A program made the translations under genes and the position numbers. From assembly GCF_002205895.1 (NCBI RefSeq), contig NZ_NJDE01000021.1:62001-126000 (forward strand): a stretch of 64,000 bases of DNA, in the 5' to 3' direction. Positions within the stretch are counted from its first letter, which is position 1. Each line of letters begins with the position of its first letter. The DNA comes from Saccharibacillus sp. O23. GTDB taxonomy: Bacteria > Bacillota > Bacilli > Paenibacillales > Paenibacillaceae. The notes below the pieces were generated by a model. It did not search any database and was not told the origin of the DNA. It was given only the letters and a program-made list of their open reading frames with translations. Shown here piece after piece: positions 18,118-26,491 of this stretch.

Positions 18118-18843
18118 TTACAGACTCGCTTTTCCGCTTACGCGCTCCTGACGATCCGCTTCGGACATCCCGCCCAGACGGCGCTGCCGCCGATGGCGCC
18201 AGTATTCGAACGATCCGATCGTCAGCGCGAGCCAAGCGCCGCTGGCGATATAACCGCCGAGAACGTCGCTCGGGTAATGCACGCCGAGATAGACGCGGCT
18301 GAGACCGATCGAGAGCGTCAGCAGGACGCAGAGCGCCAGAGCCGCAATCCGCCAGCCCATCGGACGGATCATGCGCCATAACAAATACGCCAATATGCCG
18401 TACAGCGCGAACGCGCCCATCGAATGGCCGCTCGGAAAACTGTACGAATATTCTTCGGCCAGACGGTGAATATCCGGACGGTCGCGGCGGAACAGATTTT
18501 TGAGCAGGATATTCAGCAGCGCGCTGCCGCCGGTAGCGATCAGCACGAGCAGCGGTTCCCAGCGCAGCTTCGGAACGATCAGCAGAAACAACAGCAGGAC
18601 GACTTCCATCACGATCACGACTTTGGTGGAACCGATCCAAGACAACGTCTCGGCCGTCTTCGTCCATCCCGGCGCTTCCTGCGCTTGCACCCGTCCGATC
18701 CATCTGTGGTCGAAATTGATGACGGACTGATTATCCGAGCCGACCAGCATGGCGATCAGCACGAACGTGACGGCCAACACGCCGAAGCCTATGAAGCATA
18801 AAGCCGTATGCCTCATCGAGGCTTTGGTTTTCCATTGCGGCAT
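18118..18843 (-). CDS. PAP2-family membrane phosphatase
   Basis: A 241-residue, six-segment membrane protein with all three phosphatase motifs: KNLFRRDRPD (about residue 105), PSGHSMGAFALYG (about 128) and SRVYLGVHYPSDVLGGY (about 178). Such proteins dephosphorylate undecaprenyl pyrophosphate or phosphatidyl phosphates at the outer membrane face; BcrC-type lipid-carrier recycling is possible but not shown. Start: ATG 18843, seven bases after GGAGG; the longer frame begins in the leader. Monocistronic with its own terminator. Confidence 0.9.
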   Translation of the reverse strand: MPQWKTKASMRHTALCFIGFGVLAVTFVLIAMLVGSDNQSVINFDHRWIGRVQAQEAPGWTKTAETLSWIGSTKVVIVMEVVLLLFLLIVPKLRWEPLLVLIATGGSALLNILLKNLFRRDRPDIHRLAEEYSYSFPSGHSMGAFALYGILAYLLWRMIRPMGWRIAALALCVLLTLSIGLSRVYLGVHYPSDVLGGYIASGAWLALTIGSFEYWRHRRQRRLGGMSEADRQERVSGKASL

Positions 18844-18961
18844 TTCTTTTCCTCCGAAGTTCATCTTGAATTTTATCGATTTCTTATCATACCATCGCGA
18901 AAGCTTTACATTCAATTTACGTTTCTCGCCATCGAATTAAACAATCGGATGCCAAGTCGAA

Positions 18962-19001
18962 CAAAAAAAACCTTTCGCTTTATGCGAAAGGTTCGTTTTT
19001 T
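18962..19001. terminator. terminator of mntH
   Basis: AACCTTTCGC-TTTAT-GCGAAAGGTT stem flanked by A8 and T6, so functional for the minus-strand mntH and possibly in both directions. Confidence 0.88.
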
Positions 19002-19041
19002 GTGCCAATCGTCCCGACCGACCTGCAACGGCGAACGCCGT

Positions 19042-20373
19042 TCAGAAGCTCTCGACGACCAGAAATACGTTCAATGCCACGACCAAAGCCACGATGATCC
19101 AGCCGAGCACCTGCGTGATCGGGCGATTGACCAATCCGCCCATCAGTTTGCGGTCGCCCGTGAACAGCATCAGCGGCACCAGAGCGAACGCGATGCCGAA
19201 CGAGAGAATCACTTGGCTGTATACCAGCGCTTCCGTCGCGTTGATGCCGGAGATGATCAGCGCCAGCGGCGGCGTCATCGTGATCGCCCGGCGCAGATAG
19301 AGGTTGATCCGCTTGTTGATGAAGCCCTGCATGACCACGTCGCCGGACATCGTGCCGACCGACGAACTGGACAAACCGGCGATCAGCAGCCCGAGGCCGA
19401 ACGAGATCGCGGTCGCGGGTCCGGCCAACTCGCGGAAATGGTTGAAGGCTTGATCCAGTTCGCTGACTTGAAGGCCGTTCTTGAAGAACAGCGCCGCCGC
19501 GATGATCAGCATCGCCATATTGACCGCGCCGGCCACGAACATCGCGAACAGGATATCCATGAATTCCAGCTTGAAAATCTTCTTCTTCTCTTCTTCGTTC
19601 CGGCCGACGATCCGGTTCTGCGTCAGCGAGGAATGCAGATAGATCGCGTGCGGCATCACGGTCGCGCCCAGAATCCCGGCGGCCAGCATGATGCTCTCGG
19701 TACCCGCGAAGTTCGGCGTGAAGATTCCCATGGCGACCGCGCCCATATCGGGCTTCGCCATGAACACCTGAAACGCGAACGCCAGCACGACGGCGACGAC
19801 CATGCCCGCGATTCCCGTCTCCAGCGCGCGGAATCCGCGGCGCTGAAGCTCCAAGATCGCGAACGACGCGACGGCCGTAATCAGCGCGGCCGGCAGCATC
19901 GGAATCCCGAAGATCAGGTACAAGCCGAGCGCCGCCCCGATAAACTCGGCCAGGTCCGTCGCGATGATCACCAGTTCGCTCTGAATCCAGAGAAAGACGG
20001 AGACGCCTTTGGGGAAGCGGTCGCGCGCGACTTCCGGCAGATTGCGGCCGGTCGCGATCCCGAGCTTCGCCGACAGCGATTGGATCAATACCGCCATCAA
20101 GTTCGAAGCGAAGATGACCCACAGCAGCATGTACCCGTACTTCGAACCTGCCGTAATGTTGGTCGCGAAGTTGCCCGGGTCGATATAAGCAACCGCCGCG
20201 ATAAAGGCCGGGCCGAGGAAAGGCAGCAGGCGTTTCAGTCCTTTGGTTTCTCCGTTCAGAACGGCCTGCGCAGCCTGCTCGGTGCGGCTTCTGCCTTCCG
20301 CTTGATGACCGACAAGTTCGTTCGGCGCTTTTTCTCTATGCCGCGCTTTCGCGCGTTCGATCTCTCTCTCCAT
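19042..20373 (-). CDS. mntH: NRAMP-type divalent metal (Mn2+) transporter
   Basis: Proton-coupled importer of Mn(II), also Fe(II), in the cytoplasmic membrane. The 443-residue protein has about 11 membrane segments after a charged 45-residue N-terminus. The metal-binding DPGN motif is in AAVAYIDPGNFATNI (TM1) and the paired MPHAIYLHS motif in TM6. The protein starts MEREIERAKARHREK and is preceded by GAGAGGTG. A consensus promoter and a likely MntR box are visible upstream, consistent with Mn-dependent repression. SodA in the same window is a likely Mn user. Confidence 0.95.
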   Translation of the reverse strand: MEREIERAKARHREKAPNELVGHQAEGRSRTEQAAQAVLNGETKGLKRLLPFLGPAFIAAVAYIDPGNFATNITAGSKYGYMLLWVIFASNLMAVLIQSLSAKLGIATGRNLPEVARDRFPKGVSVFLWIQSELVIIATDLAEFIGAALGLYLIFGIPMLPAALITAVASFAILELQRRGFRALETGIAGMVVAVVLAFAFQVFMAKPDMGAVAMGIFTPNFAGTESIMLAAGILGATVMPHAIYLHSSLTQNRIVGRNEEEKKKIFKLEFMDILFAMFVAGAVNMAMLIIAAALFFKNGLQVSELDQAFNHFRELAGPATAISFGLGLLIAGLSSSSVGTMSGDVVMQGFINKRINLYLRRAITMTPPLALIISGINATEALVYSQVILSFGIAFALVPLMLFTGDRKLMGGLVNRPITQVLGWIIVALVVALNVFLVVESF

Positions 20374-20452
20374 CTTTCTTTCACCTCTCCATCTCTTTCT
20401 CTGTCTGCTCTATCTACTTTCCTCAAGCTACATTTGTTACCCGTACACACGA

Positions 20453-20510
20453 ATGTTTCCCGAGTGCAACTTTTTGAGTTGATTATAATCCTTTTCTTTC
20501 TATATGTAAA
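20453..20510 (-). promoter_or_regulatory. mntH promoter with putative MntR box
   Basis: Minus strand: TTTACA (20505-20510), 17-bp spacer, TATAAT (20482-20487). Just downstream, AGTTGCACTCGGGAAACA (about 20453-20470) resembles MntR operators (TTTGC-N-GGAAAC type). Position near +1 would suit repression by MntR-Mn. The promoter is clear; the operator assignment is by similarity only. Confidence 0.65.
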
Positions 20511-20551
20511 CACTTCTATAAAAAATCTCACAGGAAAAAGCGAAGCTGCGA

Positions 20552-21070
20552 TTATAGCTCCGCCGTCTTGCTCGCGATATGACGAATGTAGTCGTTCAGG
20601 CTTCCGTCGAACGGAAAGCGTTTCTTCTCGACTCGTTCTTGCAGAGACTTCAGCGAATCTCTGGCGTACTGCGACAGTTCTTCCGGGTATCGCAGCCGAA
20701 TCCGATTGCTCTCGAACTCGTCTTCGTCCACCACATGCCAACCTTGCGTTTCGTTCCAGAGCAGGTCCAGATCGAGATCGACGAAGCTTACATGGTCGCC
20801 TTCCCGCACGCAGGGCCGCGAGACGTTGCAGTAGATCGAGATCATTCGCCCTTCGGCGATATCGAAACTGACGGTATATCCTTCGTGCAGCGCGTAGACT
20901 TCAAGCGAAGCATGAGGAATGCGGAACGTCTGCCCTTTGGTATGATGTTTGAGCTTCCTCCCGGCCGCCCCTTCGGCGATCAAGCAGCCTTCCCGTTCGC
21001 CGAGCAGCGTCATCTCCCAATCGTAATGCGCGATATTGCCGTATTTGAGGGCATGCAGATGCAGGATCAT
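20552..21070 (-). CDS. DUF402 family protein (Ntdp-like)
   Basis: A 172-residue protein of the DUF402 family, which includes B. subtilis YgaC and the nucleoside tri/diphosphatase Ntdp. The conserved core SIYCNVSRPCVREGDHVSFVDLDLDLLW followed by DEDEFE carries the metal-coordinating Asp residues (about residues 85-125). The substrate here is unproved. Start: ATG 21070 with AAGGAAGG upstream; the in-frame upstream ATG has a weaker context. The C-terminal helix (SLKSLQERVEKKRF) matches the family. Confidence 0.85.
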   Translation of the reverse strand: MILHLHALKYGNIAHYDWEMTLLGEREGCLIAEGAAGRKLKHHTKGQTFRIPHASLEVYALHEGYTVSFDIAEGRMISIYCNVSRPCVREGDHVSFVDLDLDLLWNETQGWHVVDEDEFESNRIRLRYPEELSQYARDSLKSLQERVEKKRFPFDGSLNDYIRHIASKTAEL

Positions 21071-21167
21071 GTTTCCTTCCTTTCCGACTCTCTTTTTGTT
21101 TTTCAATATAACACCGCGACTTGGATTTACATAACCCGCCTTCGACTTTTATAATTCAAATTAAAAC

Positions 21168-21332
21168 TAGGGCGTGTTTGAAAACTCCGAAGGAGGCAGA
21201 TTTCGACGAATTTTCGTTCTCAACAAGGAACTTTTTCGCAGGCGTGCCGGGGCACGTCAAGAGAAAGTGACGCAGTGGAGGGCGAAAAGGCGGTGAAAGA
21301 TGCACGTCGCCTGAGTTTTCAAACACGGCCTA
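21168..21332. mobile_element. 165-bp MITE with 20-bp terminal inverted repeats
   Basis: TAGGGCGTGTTTGAAAACTC (21168-21187) and its complement GAGTTTTCAAACACGGCCTA (21313-21332) match at 19 of 20 positions. The outermost TA on each side can be read as a TA target duplication, as made by IS630/Tc1-type transposases. No transposase is encoded inside. It lies 27 bp upstream of the ElaA-like gene, whose ribosome binding site is just outside the element. Confidence 0.8.
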
Positions 21333-21359
21333 AACTTCAGATCGAGGAGACTTTAACTT

Positions 21360-21803
21360 ATGCAGTGGCATCTCAAATCGTTTGAACAGCTGACCGGGGA
21401 CGAGGTCTACCGGATTCTTCGGGCACGGGTGGACGTGTTCGTGTTGGAGCAGGCATGCCTCTATCCGGAAGTGGACGGCAAAGACCCTCGGTGCATGCAT
21501 CTGTTTGCGGAAAAAGACGGGGAGATCGCGGCTTACTGCCGACTGCTGCCGCCCGGCGTCGCGTACGAACAAGCGTCGATCGGACGCGTATTGGTCGGCA
21601 GCGGCTATCGCGGGCAAGGACTGGCGCAGGAGCTGATGCGGCGCGCGACCGCTTTTCTGGCCGAAGAATTCGGCGAGCACGCGGTCAAGATTCAAGCGCA
21701 GCATTATCTGGAAAAGTTCTACGGCACGTTCGGTTTCCGTCCGATCTCGGACGTGTACCCGGAAGACGGGATTCCGCATGTGGATATGCTGCTGAGCCGC
21801 TGA
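21360..21803 (+). CDS. ElaA-family GNAT acetyltransferase
   Basis: A 147-residue acetyltransferase like E. coli ElaA. The N-terminus WHLKSFEQLTGDEVYRILRARVDVFVLEQ, the CoA loop IGRVLVGSGYRGQGLAQELM (about residues 78-97) and the C-terminal YGTFGFRPISDVYPEDGIPHV are family hallmarks. The substrate is unknown. Start: ATG with GAGGAG about eleven bases upstream. Its promoter region has been replaced or supplemented by the MITE directly upstream. Confidence 0.92.
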   Translation: MQWHLKSFEQLTGDEVYRILRARVDVFVLEQACLYPEVDGKDPRCMHLFAEKDGEIAAYCRLLPPGVAYEQASIGRVLVGSGYRGQGLAQELMRRATAFLAEEFGEHAVKIQAQHYLEKFYGTFGFRPISDVYPEDGIPHVDMLLSR

Positions 21804-21828
21804 TTGTCGAGTGATGCAGAAAAAAGCG

Positions 21829-21874
21829 AAAAGCCCGAAGATCCGCTCCCGCACGGAGAGGTCTTCGGGCTTTG
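21829..21874. terminator. bidirectional terminator (elaA-like / azlD)
   Basis: AAAGCCCGAAGA...TCTTCGGGCTTT with a CGCTCCCGCACGGAG internal loop between convergent genes. Confidence 0.85.
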
Positions 21875-21901
21875 CTTTCTTTCTATAGAAGCGCTTTGCG
21901 G

Positions 21902-22222
21902 CTACAACCGAATCAGAATCATGTACAGAACCGTTCCCGCCGCGATCGACAGAAACATGTTCTTTTTCCACAAATGCAGCCAGACGACCACCGCTACCGA
22001 CACGAGTTCGGGCAGTCCGCGGCTTCCGGCCAACACGTTCACGTCTTTAAGGCTGTATACGACGAGCAGGCCGATCGCGGCGGCGGGCAGCACGCGTCCC
22101 AGATAACGCACGTAGTCCGGCGTCGGTTTGCCCGGCGGAAAGACCAGAAACGGCAGGAACCGCGTCGCCATCGTACCCAGCACGACGATCGCGACGATCA
22201 TGACTTGTTGGATTACCGTCAT
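21902..22222 (-). CDS. azlD: AzlD-family branched-chain amino-acid exporter small subunit
   Basis: A 106-residue, four-segment membrane protein. The pattern [15 protein letters not shown] near the N-terminus and the length match AzlD. It works with AzlC to export branched-chain amino acids or analogues (BrnFE-like). Its ATG is one base after the azlC stop, so the genes are cotranslated. Confidence 0.9.
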   Translation of the reverse strand: MTVIQQVMIVAIVVLGTMATRFLPFLVFPPGKPTPDYVRYLGRVLPAAAIGLLVVYSLKDVNVLAGSRGLPELVSVAVVVWLHLWKKNMFLSIAAGTVLYMILIRL

Positions 22223-22223
22223 C

Positions 22224-22952
22224 TTACGCGCATCCCCCTTCTTTGGCCGCGGCCGTTTTGCGTTCCATCGCTTTGCGCGTCAGCGTCAGCACGGCCAGAA
22301 TCGCGATCATCGCGGGAACGATAAAGCGGTCCGCGCCGAACGCGATCAAGCTGACGACCGAGACGCCGACGCCCAGAATCGCGCTGTCATGCACCTTCTC
22401 TTTCATCCACTGTTCCACGAAGATCACGACGAACAAGGCGGTCATCACGAATTCCAGACCTTTCATATCGAAGTTCACGAACGAACCGAGCAGTCCTCCG
22501 ATCGTTGCGCCGGCTACCCAATACACATGATTCAGCAGCGTCACGAAAAACATGAACCAGCTTCGGTCGACGCCTTCCGGAATCTTCGCCGAGTAGTTGA
22601 TGGAGAACGATTCGTCGCACATTCCGAAGATCAGATAAGGCTTTTTCCAGCCGGTGCCTTTGTATTTCTCCAGCATGGAAATGCCGTAAAACAGATGCCG
22701 GGCGTTGACCATCAAGGTGAGCAGCAGCGCGCCCAGCGGATTGAAACTGCCGAGAAGCAGGCCGACCGTCACGAATTCCATCGAACCGGCGAAGATCAGC
22801 AGGCTCATCAGAAACGCCCAACCCGCGCCGAATCCCGACAGGTTCATGAACACCCCGTAAGCGATGCCCAGAAACAGAAATCCGGCCAGAATCGGAACGG
22901 TTACGGGAAAAGCGGCACGAAAAGCAGCCGCTCGATTAAGCTTGTGGTTCAT
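22224..22952 (-). CDS. azlC: AzlC-family branched-chain amino-acid exporter large subunit
   Basis: A 242-residue membrane protein. The conserved blocks [29 protein letters not shown] and [17 protein letters not shown] (about residues 75-95) define AzlC. It is the first gene of azlCD, divergent from a MocR-type regulator; the operator region lies between them. Start: ATG 22952 after AGAGAGGG; the longer frame overlaps the promoter and is rejected. Confidence 0.93.
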   Translation of the reverse strand: MNHKLNRAAAFRAAFPVTVPILAGFLFLGIAYGVFMNLSGFGAGWAFLMSLLIFAGSMEFVTVGLLLGSFNPLGALLLTLMVNARHLFYGISMLEKYKGTGWKKPYLIFGMCDESFSINYSAKIPEGVDRSWFMFFVTLLNHVYWVAGATIGGLLGSFVNFDMKGLEFVMTALFVVIFVEQWMKEKVHDSAILGVGVSVVSLIAFGADRFIVPAMIAILAVLTLTRKAMERKTAAAKEGGCA

Positions 22953-22991
22953 GGTTTCTAACCCTCTCTCCGCATGTAAACTTTTTCGTTT

Positions 22992-23039
22992 ATTGTAGCG
23001 GCGTAAATCCATACAATCAATGTTATAATTGTATGGATT
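22992..23039. promoter_or_regulatory. azlC promoter overlapping a 12-bp inverted repeat
   Basis: AATCCATACAAT (23006-23017) and ATTGTATGGATT (23028-23039) form perfect 12-bp arms with a 10-bp spacer. On the minus strand TTGATT (23015-23020) and TACAAT (22992-22997), 17 bp apart, make a promoter for azlC whose -35 box lies in the repeat. ATACAAT-type repeats suit MocR/GntR proteins, so the adjacent regulator is the likely ligand. Confidence 0.65.
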
Positions 23040-23059
23040 ACAATTTTGCGAGGTGACTT

Positions 23060-24454
23060 ATGCCGATCAATTCGTTCGTCGATTATCCGATGTCGTGGCG
23101 GCCCGACCGCCGGGAACTGGAACGTCCGATCTACCTCTCGCTCGCCCGCATGCTGGAACGCGATATCGCCCGCGGCTTCCTGCCGCCGGGAACCAAGCTG
23201 CCGCCGCAGCGGGAATTGGCCGATTTTCTCGATATCAATTTCACTACCGTCACTCGGGCATACAAGACCTGCGAACTCAAAGGACTGCTGCATGCCGTCA
23301 CGGGCAGCGGCACGTTCGTCTCCGCCACGGCGGCGCGTTCGGTCACCATCTCGCGGGACCGGGTCCCGCTGGAATGCATCGATTTCGGGTTGGTCGCTTC
23401 GTTCGAGCAGAGCAACTTCATGGTGGCGGAAGCGACCCGCCGCGTGATCGAACGCTCGGGGCTGGAACGTCTGCTGAACTACGACGACCCGGCCGGGATT
23501 CCCCGGCAGCGGAAGATCGCGCTGCGCTGGATGCGCTCGCTCGGCATCACGGCGTCCGATCCCGATCAGGTAGCGGTGGTGTCCGGCGCGCAGAACGCGC
23601 TGACGATCGCGCTGCTCGCTTTGTTCGAACCCGGGAGCCGCATCGCCGTGGACGAATACACGTATTCCAACTTTATCGAGCTGGCGAAGTCGCTGCGGAT
23701 CAAGTTGATTCCCGTTCCGGGCGATCGTTCGGGGATGCTGCCCGGCGAACTGGATGCCTGCTGCCGCGCTTCGGAACTGCACGGCGTGTTCTTGATGCCG
23801 TCCTGCTGCAATCCGACCGCGATCTTCGTTCCGAACGAGCGCAGGCGGGAACTGGCGGCGGTCATCGAGGCCCATCGCCTGATCGTGATCGAAGACGATA
23901 TTCATGCCGCGCTGCTGCTGGGCACGACGTCCGAAGACGGCATCCCGATGCGCGAGCTGCTGCCGGAGCAGACGGTCTACATTTGCAGCACGACCAAATC
24001 GATCTGTTCGGGACTTCGCGTCGCTTTTGTCGTGTTCCCCGAAACGATGCGCGAACGGATGCTGCGGGCGATCTATCACGTGAACGTCAAAACGTCGTCG
24101 CTCGACGCCGAGATCGTGATCGAGACGATCGACTCGGGCGCGGCGAAAGACATCGTCGCATACAAAAAATCGCTGGCGAAATCCGCCAACGATTTGTTTG
24201 CCGAATATTTCCCGCAGCCGGACGATCCGGGACATCCGCTCAGCTTCTTCCGCTGGCTGCGCCTGCCGGAGCCGGTGCACGCTTCCCGGTTCGAAAGCGA
24301 TCTGCTCGCGCGGGGCGTGCGGGTATTCCATTCCGACCGCTTTCTGGTCGGAAGCGGTTCGCGGGACGATCATCTGCGGATCGCGCTGTCTTCGACCGGT
24401 TCGCTGGAGGAACTGCGAACGGGGCTCGAGATTCTGCGCGGGAGCCTGAATTAA
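23060..24454 (+). CDS. MocR-type regulator (GntR wHTH fused to aminotransferase)
   Basis: A 464-residue protein: GntR winged helix at about residues 20-90 (ARMLERDIARGFLPPGTKLPPQRELADFL, then TVTRAYKTCELKGLL), linked to a fold-type-I aminotransferase domain (about 105-464). The PLP lysine lies in ICSTTKSICSGLRVAFVV near residue 315, and the Asn/Asp region around SCCNPT and VIEDDIH is present. MocR proteins use PLP or an amino compound as effector and usually act on a neighbour; here azlCD is divergent. Start ATG after GAGGTG. Confidence 0.92.
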   Translation: MPINSFVDYPMSWRPDRRELERPIYLSLARMLERDIARGFLPPGTKLPPQRELADFLDINFTTVTRAYKTCELKGLLHAVTGSGTFVSATAARSVTISRDRVPLECIDFGLVASFEQSNFMVAEATRRVIERSGLERLLNYDDPAGIPRQRKIALRWMRSLGITASDPDQVAVVSGAQNALTIALLALFEPGSRIAVDEYTYSNFIELAKSLRIKLIPVPGDRSGMLPGELDACCRASELHGVFLMPSCCNPTAIFVPNERRRELAAVIEAHRLIVIEDDIHAALLLGTTSEDGIPMRELLPEQTVYICSTTKSICSGLRVAFVVFPETMRERMLRAIYHVNVKTSSLDAEIVIETIDSGAAKDIVAYKKSLAKSANDLFAEYFPQPDDPGHPLSFFRWLRLPEPVHASRFESDLLARGVRVFHSDRFLVGSGSRDDHLRIALSSTGSLEELRTGLEILRGSLN

Positions 24455-24473
24455 GAGGCGCGGGAGAATAGAT

Positions 24474-24621
24474 CTAGTACCTTGACCGCATTGAATTTAA
24501 GGTTTACGTTCATTGGAAACACGCACGGTTCAAGCGGGCTTTCCGTAGGAGACTTCGTACACGGGTTAGGTACGAAATCTCAATGAACGTAAACTAACAT
24601 TTTAAGCGGTCAAGCTACTAG
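24474..24621. repeat. structured fold-back element, copy 1
   Basis: 148 bp with nested complementarity: CTAGTA-CTTGACCGC pairs with GCGGTCAAG-TACTAG, then GTTTACGTTCATTG pairs perfectly with CAATGAACGTAAAC (24581-24594). Inside are GGAAA...TTTCC and the hairpin GAGACTTCGTAC / GTACGAAATCTC with loop ACGGGTTAG. The inner core (about 24516-24581) is nearly identical in copy 2. No reading frame. Confidence 0.8.
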
Positions 24622-24677
24622 AAGGTCGCGTCGGCAATTCGGCAGCGTAGAACACGCAACCGCCGGCCTTCCGATAG

Positions 24678-24868
24678 CTACATTGACAAAAAGGCAACGT
24701 AGAACACATGATCGACTACCCTGCGATAGCTTCATTGACGAAAAAGCAACGTAGACGCGGAAAACGAGCCTAATTTGGCGATGCAGCGTTTCTACGTTGC
24801 TTTTTAAGCAATGCAGGATAGCTGGTAAGCGAAAAAGCATGTTCTACGTTGACGAAAAGGCAATGTAG
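24678..24868. repeat. second, diverged copy of the hairpin array
   Basis: Four hairpins of the CTACGTTG...CAACGTAG family begin at 24678, 24730, 24792 and 24844, spaced 52, 62, 52. This is the same alternating phase as the array at 1-570. The arms carry substitutions (ACATTGAC, AATGTAG) and the spacers no longer match, so it is an older copy. Confidence 0.88.
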
Positions 24869-24916
24869 GACACAACGTCGAATACCATCCGCGAGTCATG
24901 CGGTCGAAAAAGCAGC

Positions 24917-25060
24917 CTAGTGAGTCGACCGCATAGAATCTAAGGGTTGAGCCTTTCAGAAACACGCACGGTTCAAGCGGATTTTCCGTCGGAGACTTCG
25001 TACACGGGTTAGGTACGAAATCTCGAAGTGCGAAACCTAACATCTTAAACGGTCAGCGCG
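24917..25060. repeat. structured fold-back element, copy 2
   Basis: Same direction as copy 1. The core from GAAACACGCACGG to the GTACGAAATCTC hairpin differs at only a few positions, while the arms (GGGTTGAGCC...; ...GCGAAACC) are diverged and pair poorly. It is overlapped on the left by a perfect 10-bp inverted repeat ATGCGGTCGA / TCGACCGCAT (24898-24934). It ends about 50 bp from the XRE gene's stop codon. Confidence 0.78.
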
Positions 25061-25107
25061 GTTGCGCGCGGGTCAGGCGCGGTGCAGAGGCGCGCGGCCG
25101 CGAGCGG

Positions 25108-26265
25108 TCAGCGGCGCGGATCGGCGAACGACGAATGGCCGTCGCCGCGCGGCGCGGCGGGTTCGCCGAAGCGCTCCGCGTCCGGAGCGCGGTCTTCGTC
25201 CGCATAGGGCGGCGCGACCGGCGCGGACGGGCTCGGAGCGACCGGCGCGAAAGGCGTGGCCGGACGTGCCGGCGGAGCCGCCGGAGCCGCGAAGCCGTCG
25301 CGTTCTTCTGCGGCGGACGGGACTTCGGCCGCCGCTTCGGAGGCGGGGTGCTCCTGCGGTTCGGCCGCCGGCTCGGGCGCGGCCGGTGGGGTCTTGCGCC
25401 CGGCGACCATGCTCCGGGCGAGCGAATCCAGCCGGCCGCCGTCCATGAACGGCGCAAGCGCGGCCAGACCTTTGAGGTCGGAGTTCTCCAGCGCCCGGCT
25501 TGCCAATCGGCCGACGACGTCCGAGTCGAGGAACGGAGCCAGAGACATCAGTTCGCCGGTGGACAACGGCTCGCCCTCCGTGCGAAGCGCCAGCGAGTTC
25601 AAGTTCTCTCGGCTCATGAACGGAGCCAGAGACATCAGTTCCGCGGGCGAAGCCGAACCTCCGCTCAAGCGAGCCACGATCGTATCCAAGCCTTTGCGGC
25701 TCATGAACGGCGCGAGCGCCGTCATGCCGGAGACGCCCGAATCGCTATAACCGCGAAGCGCCAGTTCGTCGACCGCCGCCTCTTCCAAGAAAGGCGCCAG
25801 CGAGACCAGTTCGGACAGATCGACTTGTCCGAATGCCTTCAGCGCGCATTCTCCGAGTACCTTTTCGCTGACGAAAGGCGCCAGCGCCACCAATTCGCTC
25901 AAGCTGACCGGCTGCTCCGTCCGGCCGAATACCGCATCGGCCTGCTTGGCGGGAAGCAGCGGCGCCAGCTCTTGGAACTCTTCGACCGATACTTCGCCTT
26001 CTTTTAACGTTTCTTCGACCGGTCCGGCCACGATCTTGCGGACCAGTTCGGAGCCGCGTCCTCCGTTTAAGATCTCGTCGATGCTGACGCCGAAGCTGTC
26101 CGCGAGCAGCGGAAGTTTCGATATATCCGGCATCGTCGTCCCGCGTTCCCAACTGCTGACCGCCTGATAACTGATCCCCAATCGGTCCGCCAATTCCATC
26201 TGGGTCATTCCGCTTTCTTTGCGCAGTCTTGCGATATTGAGGCCGATCTTCGTCATGTCGAACAT
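25108..26265 (-). CDS. XRE-family regulator with seven 28-residue LAPF repeats
   Basis: A 385-residue protein. Residues about 5-60 are an XRE/Cro helix-turn-helix (IARLRKESGMTQMELADRL, SYQAVSSWERG). LAPL/LAPF motifs then recur at about residues 100, 128, 156, 184, 212, 241 and 270, a 28-29-residue period with consensus L-x2-LAPF-x6-L-x2-L-A-x-R, probably a helical solenoid. The C-terminal 95 residues are Pro/Ala/Glu-rich and probably disordered. No membrane segment. ATG 26265 follows AGGGGTG. Function unknown; a DNA-binding protein with a protein-interaction solenoid is the simplest reading. Monocistronic, next to the repeat cluster. Confidence 0.85.
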   Translation of the reverse strand: MFDMTKIGLNIARLRKESGMTQMELADRLGISYQAVSSWERGTTMPDISKLPLLADSFGVSIDEILNGGRGSELVRKIVAGPVEETLKEGEVSVEEFQELAPLLPAKQADAVFGRTEQPVSLSELVALAPFVSEKVLGECALKAFGQVDLSELVSLAPFLEEAAVDELALRGYSDSGVSGMTALAPFMSRKGLDTIVARLSGGSASPAELMSLAPFMSRENLNSLALRTEGEPLSTGELMSLAPFLDSDVVGRLASRALENSDLKGLAALAPFMDGGRLDSLARSMVAGRKTPPAAPEPAAEPQEHPASEAAAEVPSAAEERDGFAAPAAPPARPATPFAPVAPSPSAPVAPPYADEDRAPDAERFGEPAAPRGDGHSSFADPRR

Positions 26266-26491
26266 GTCTGTCACCCCTTCGGTTGAAATGACTGTAGTGT
26301 AGCCCTCGTCAGGCTTTTTGTATATCAAACGGTGCTTGAGCCGCTTCCCGATACGCGACTCAAGCGACGGTTGTATCCGCGCCGAAAAGCGCGAAGCCGC
26401 AAGGATCGGCGGCGATTCCCGCTCTTCCCGCTTCTTCGCGCTCTTCGGTTCGCGGCCGACGATCGACGATGATCGCCGCTTAGCCGCCTGT

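Noticed and set aside
24516-24581. Group II intron fragment (CACGCACGGTTC resembles sequence common near group II intron 3' regions)
   Set aside because: No reverse transcriptase frame, no recognisable domain V, and the same 65-nt core sits in a self-complementary element of fixed ends.
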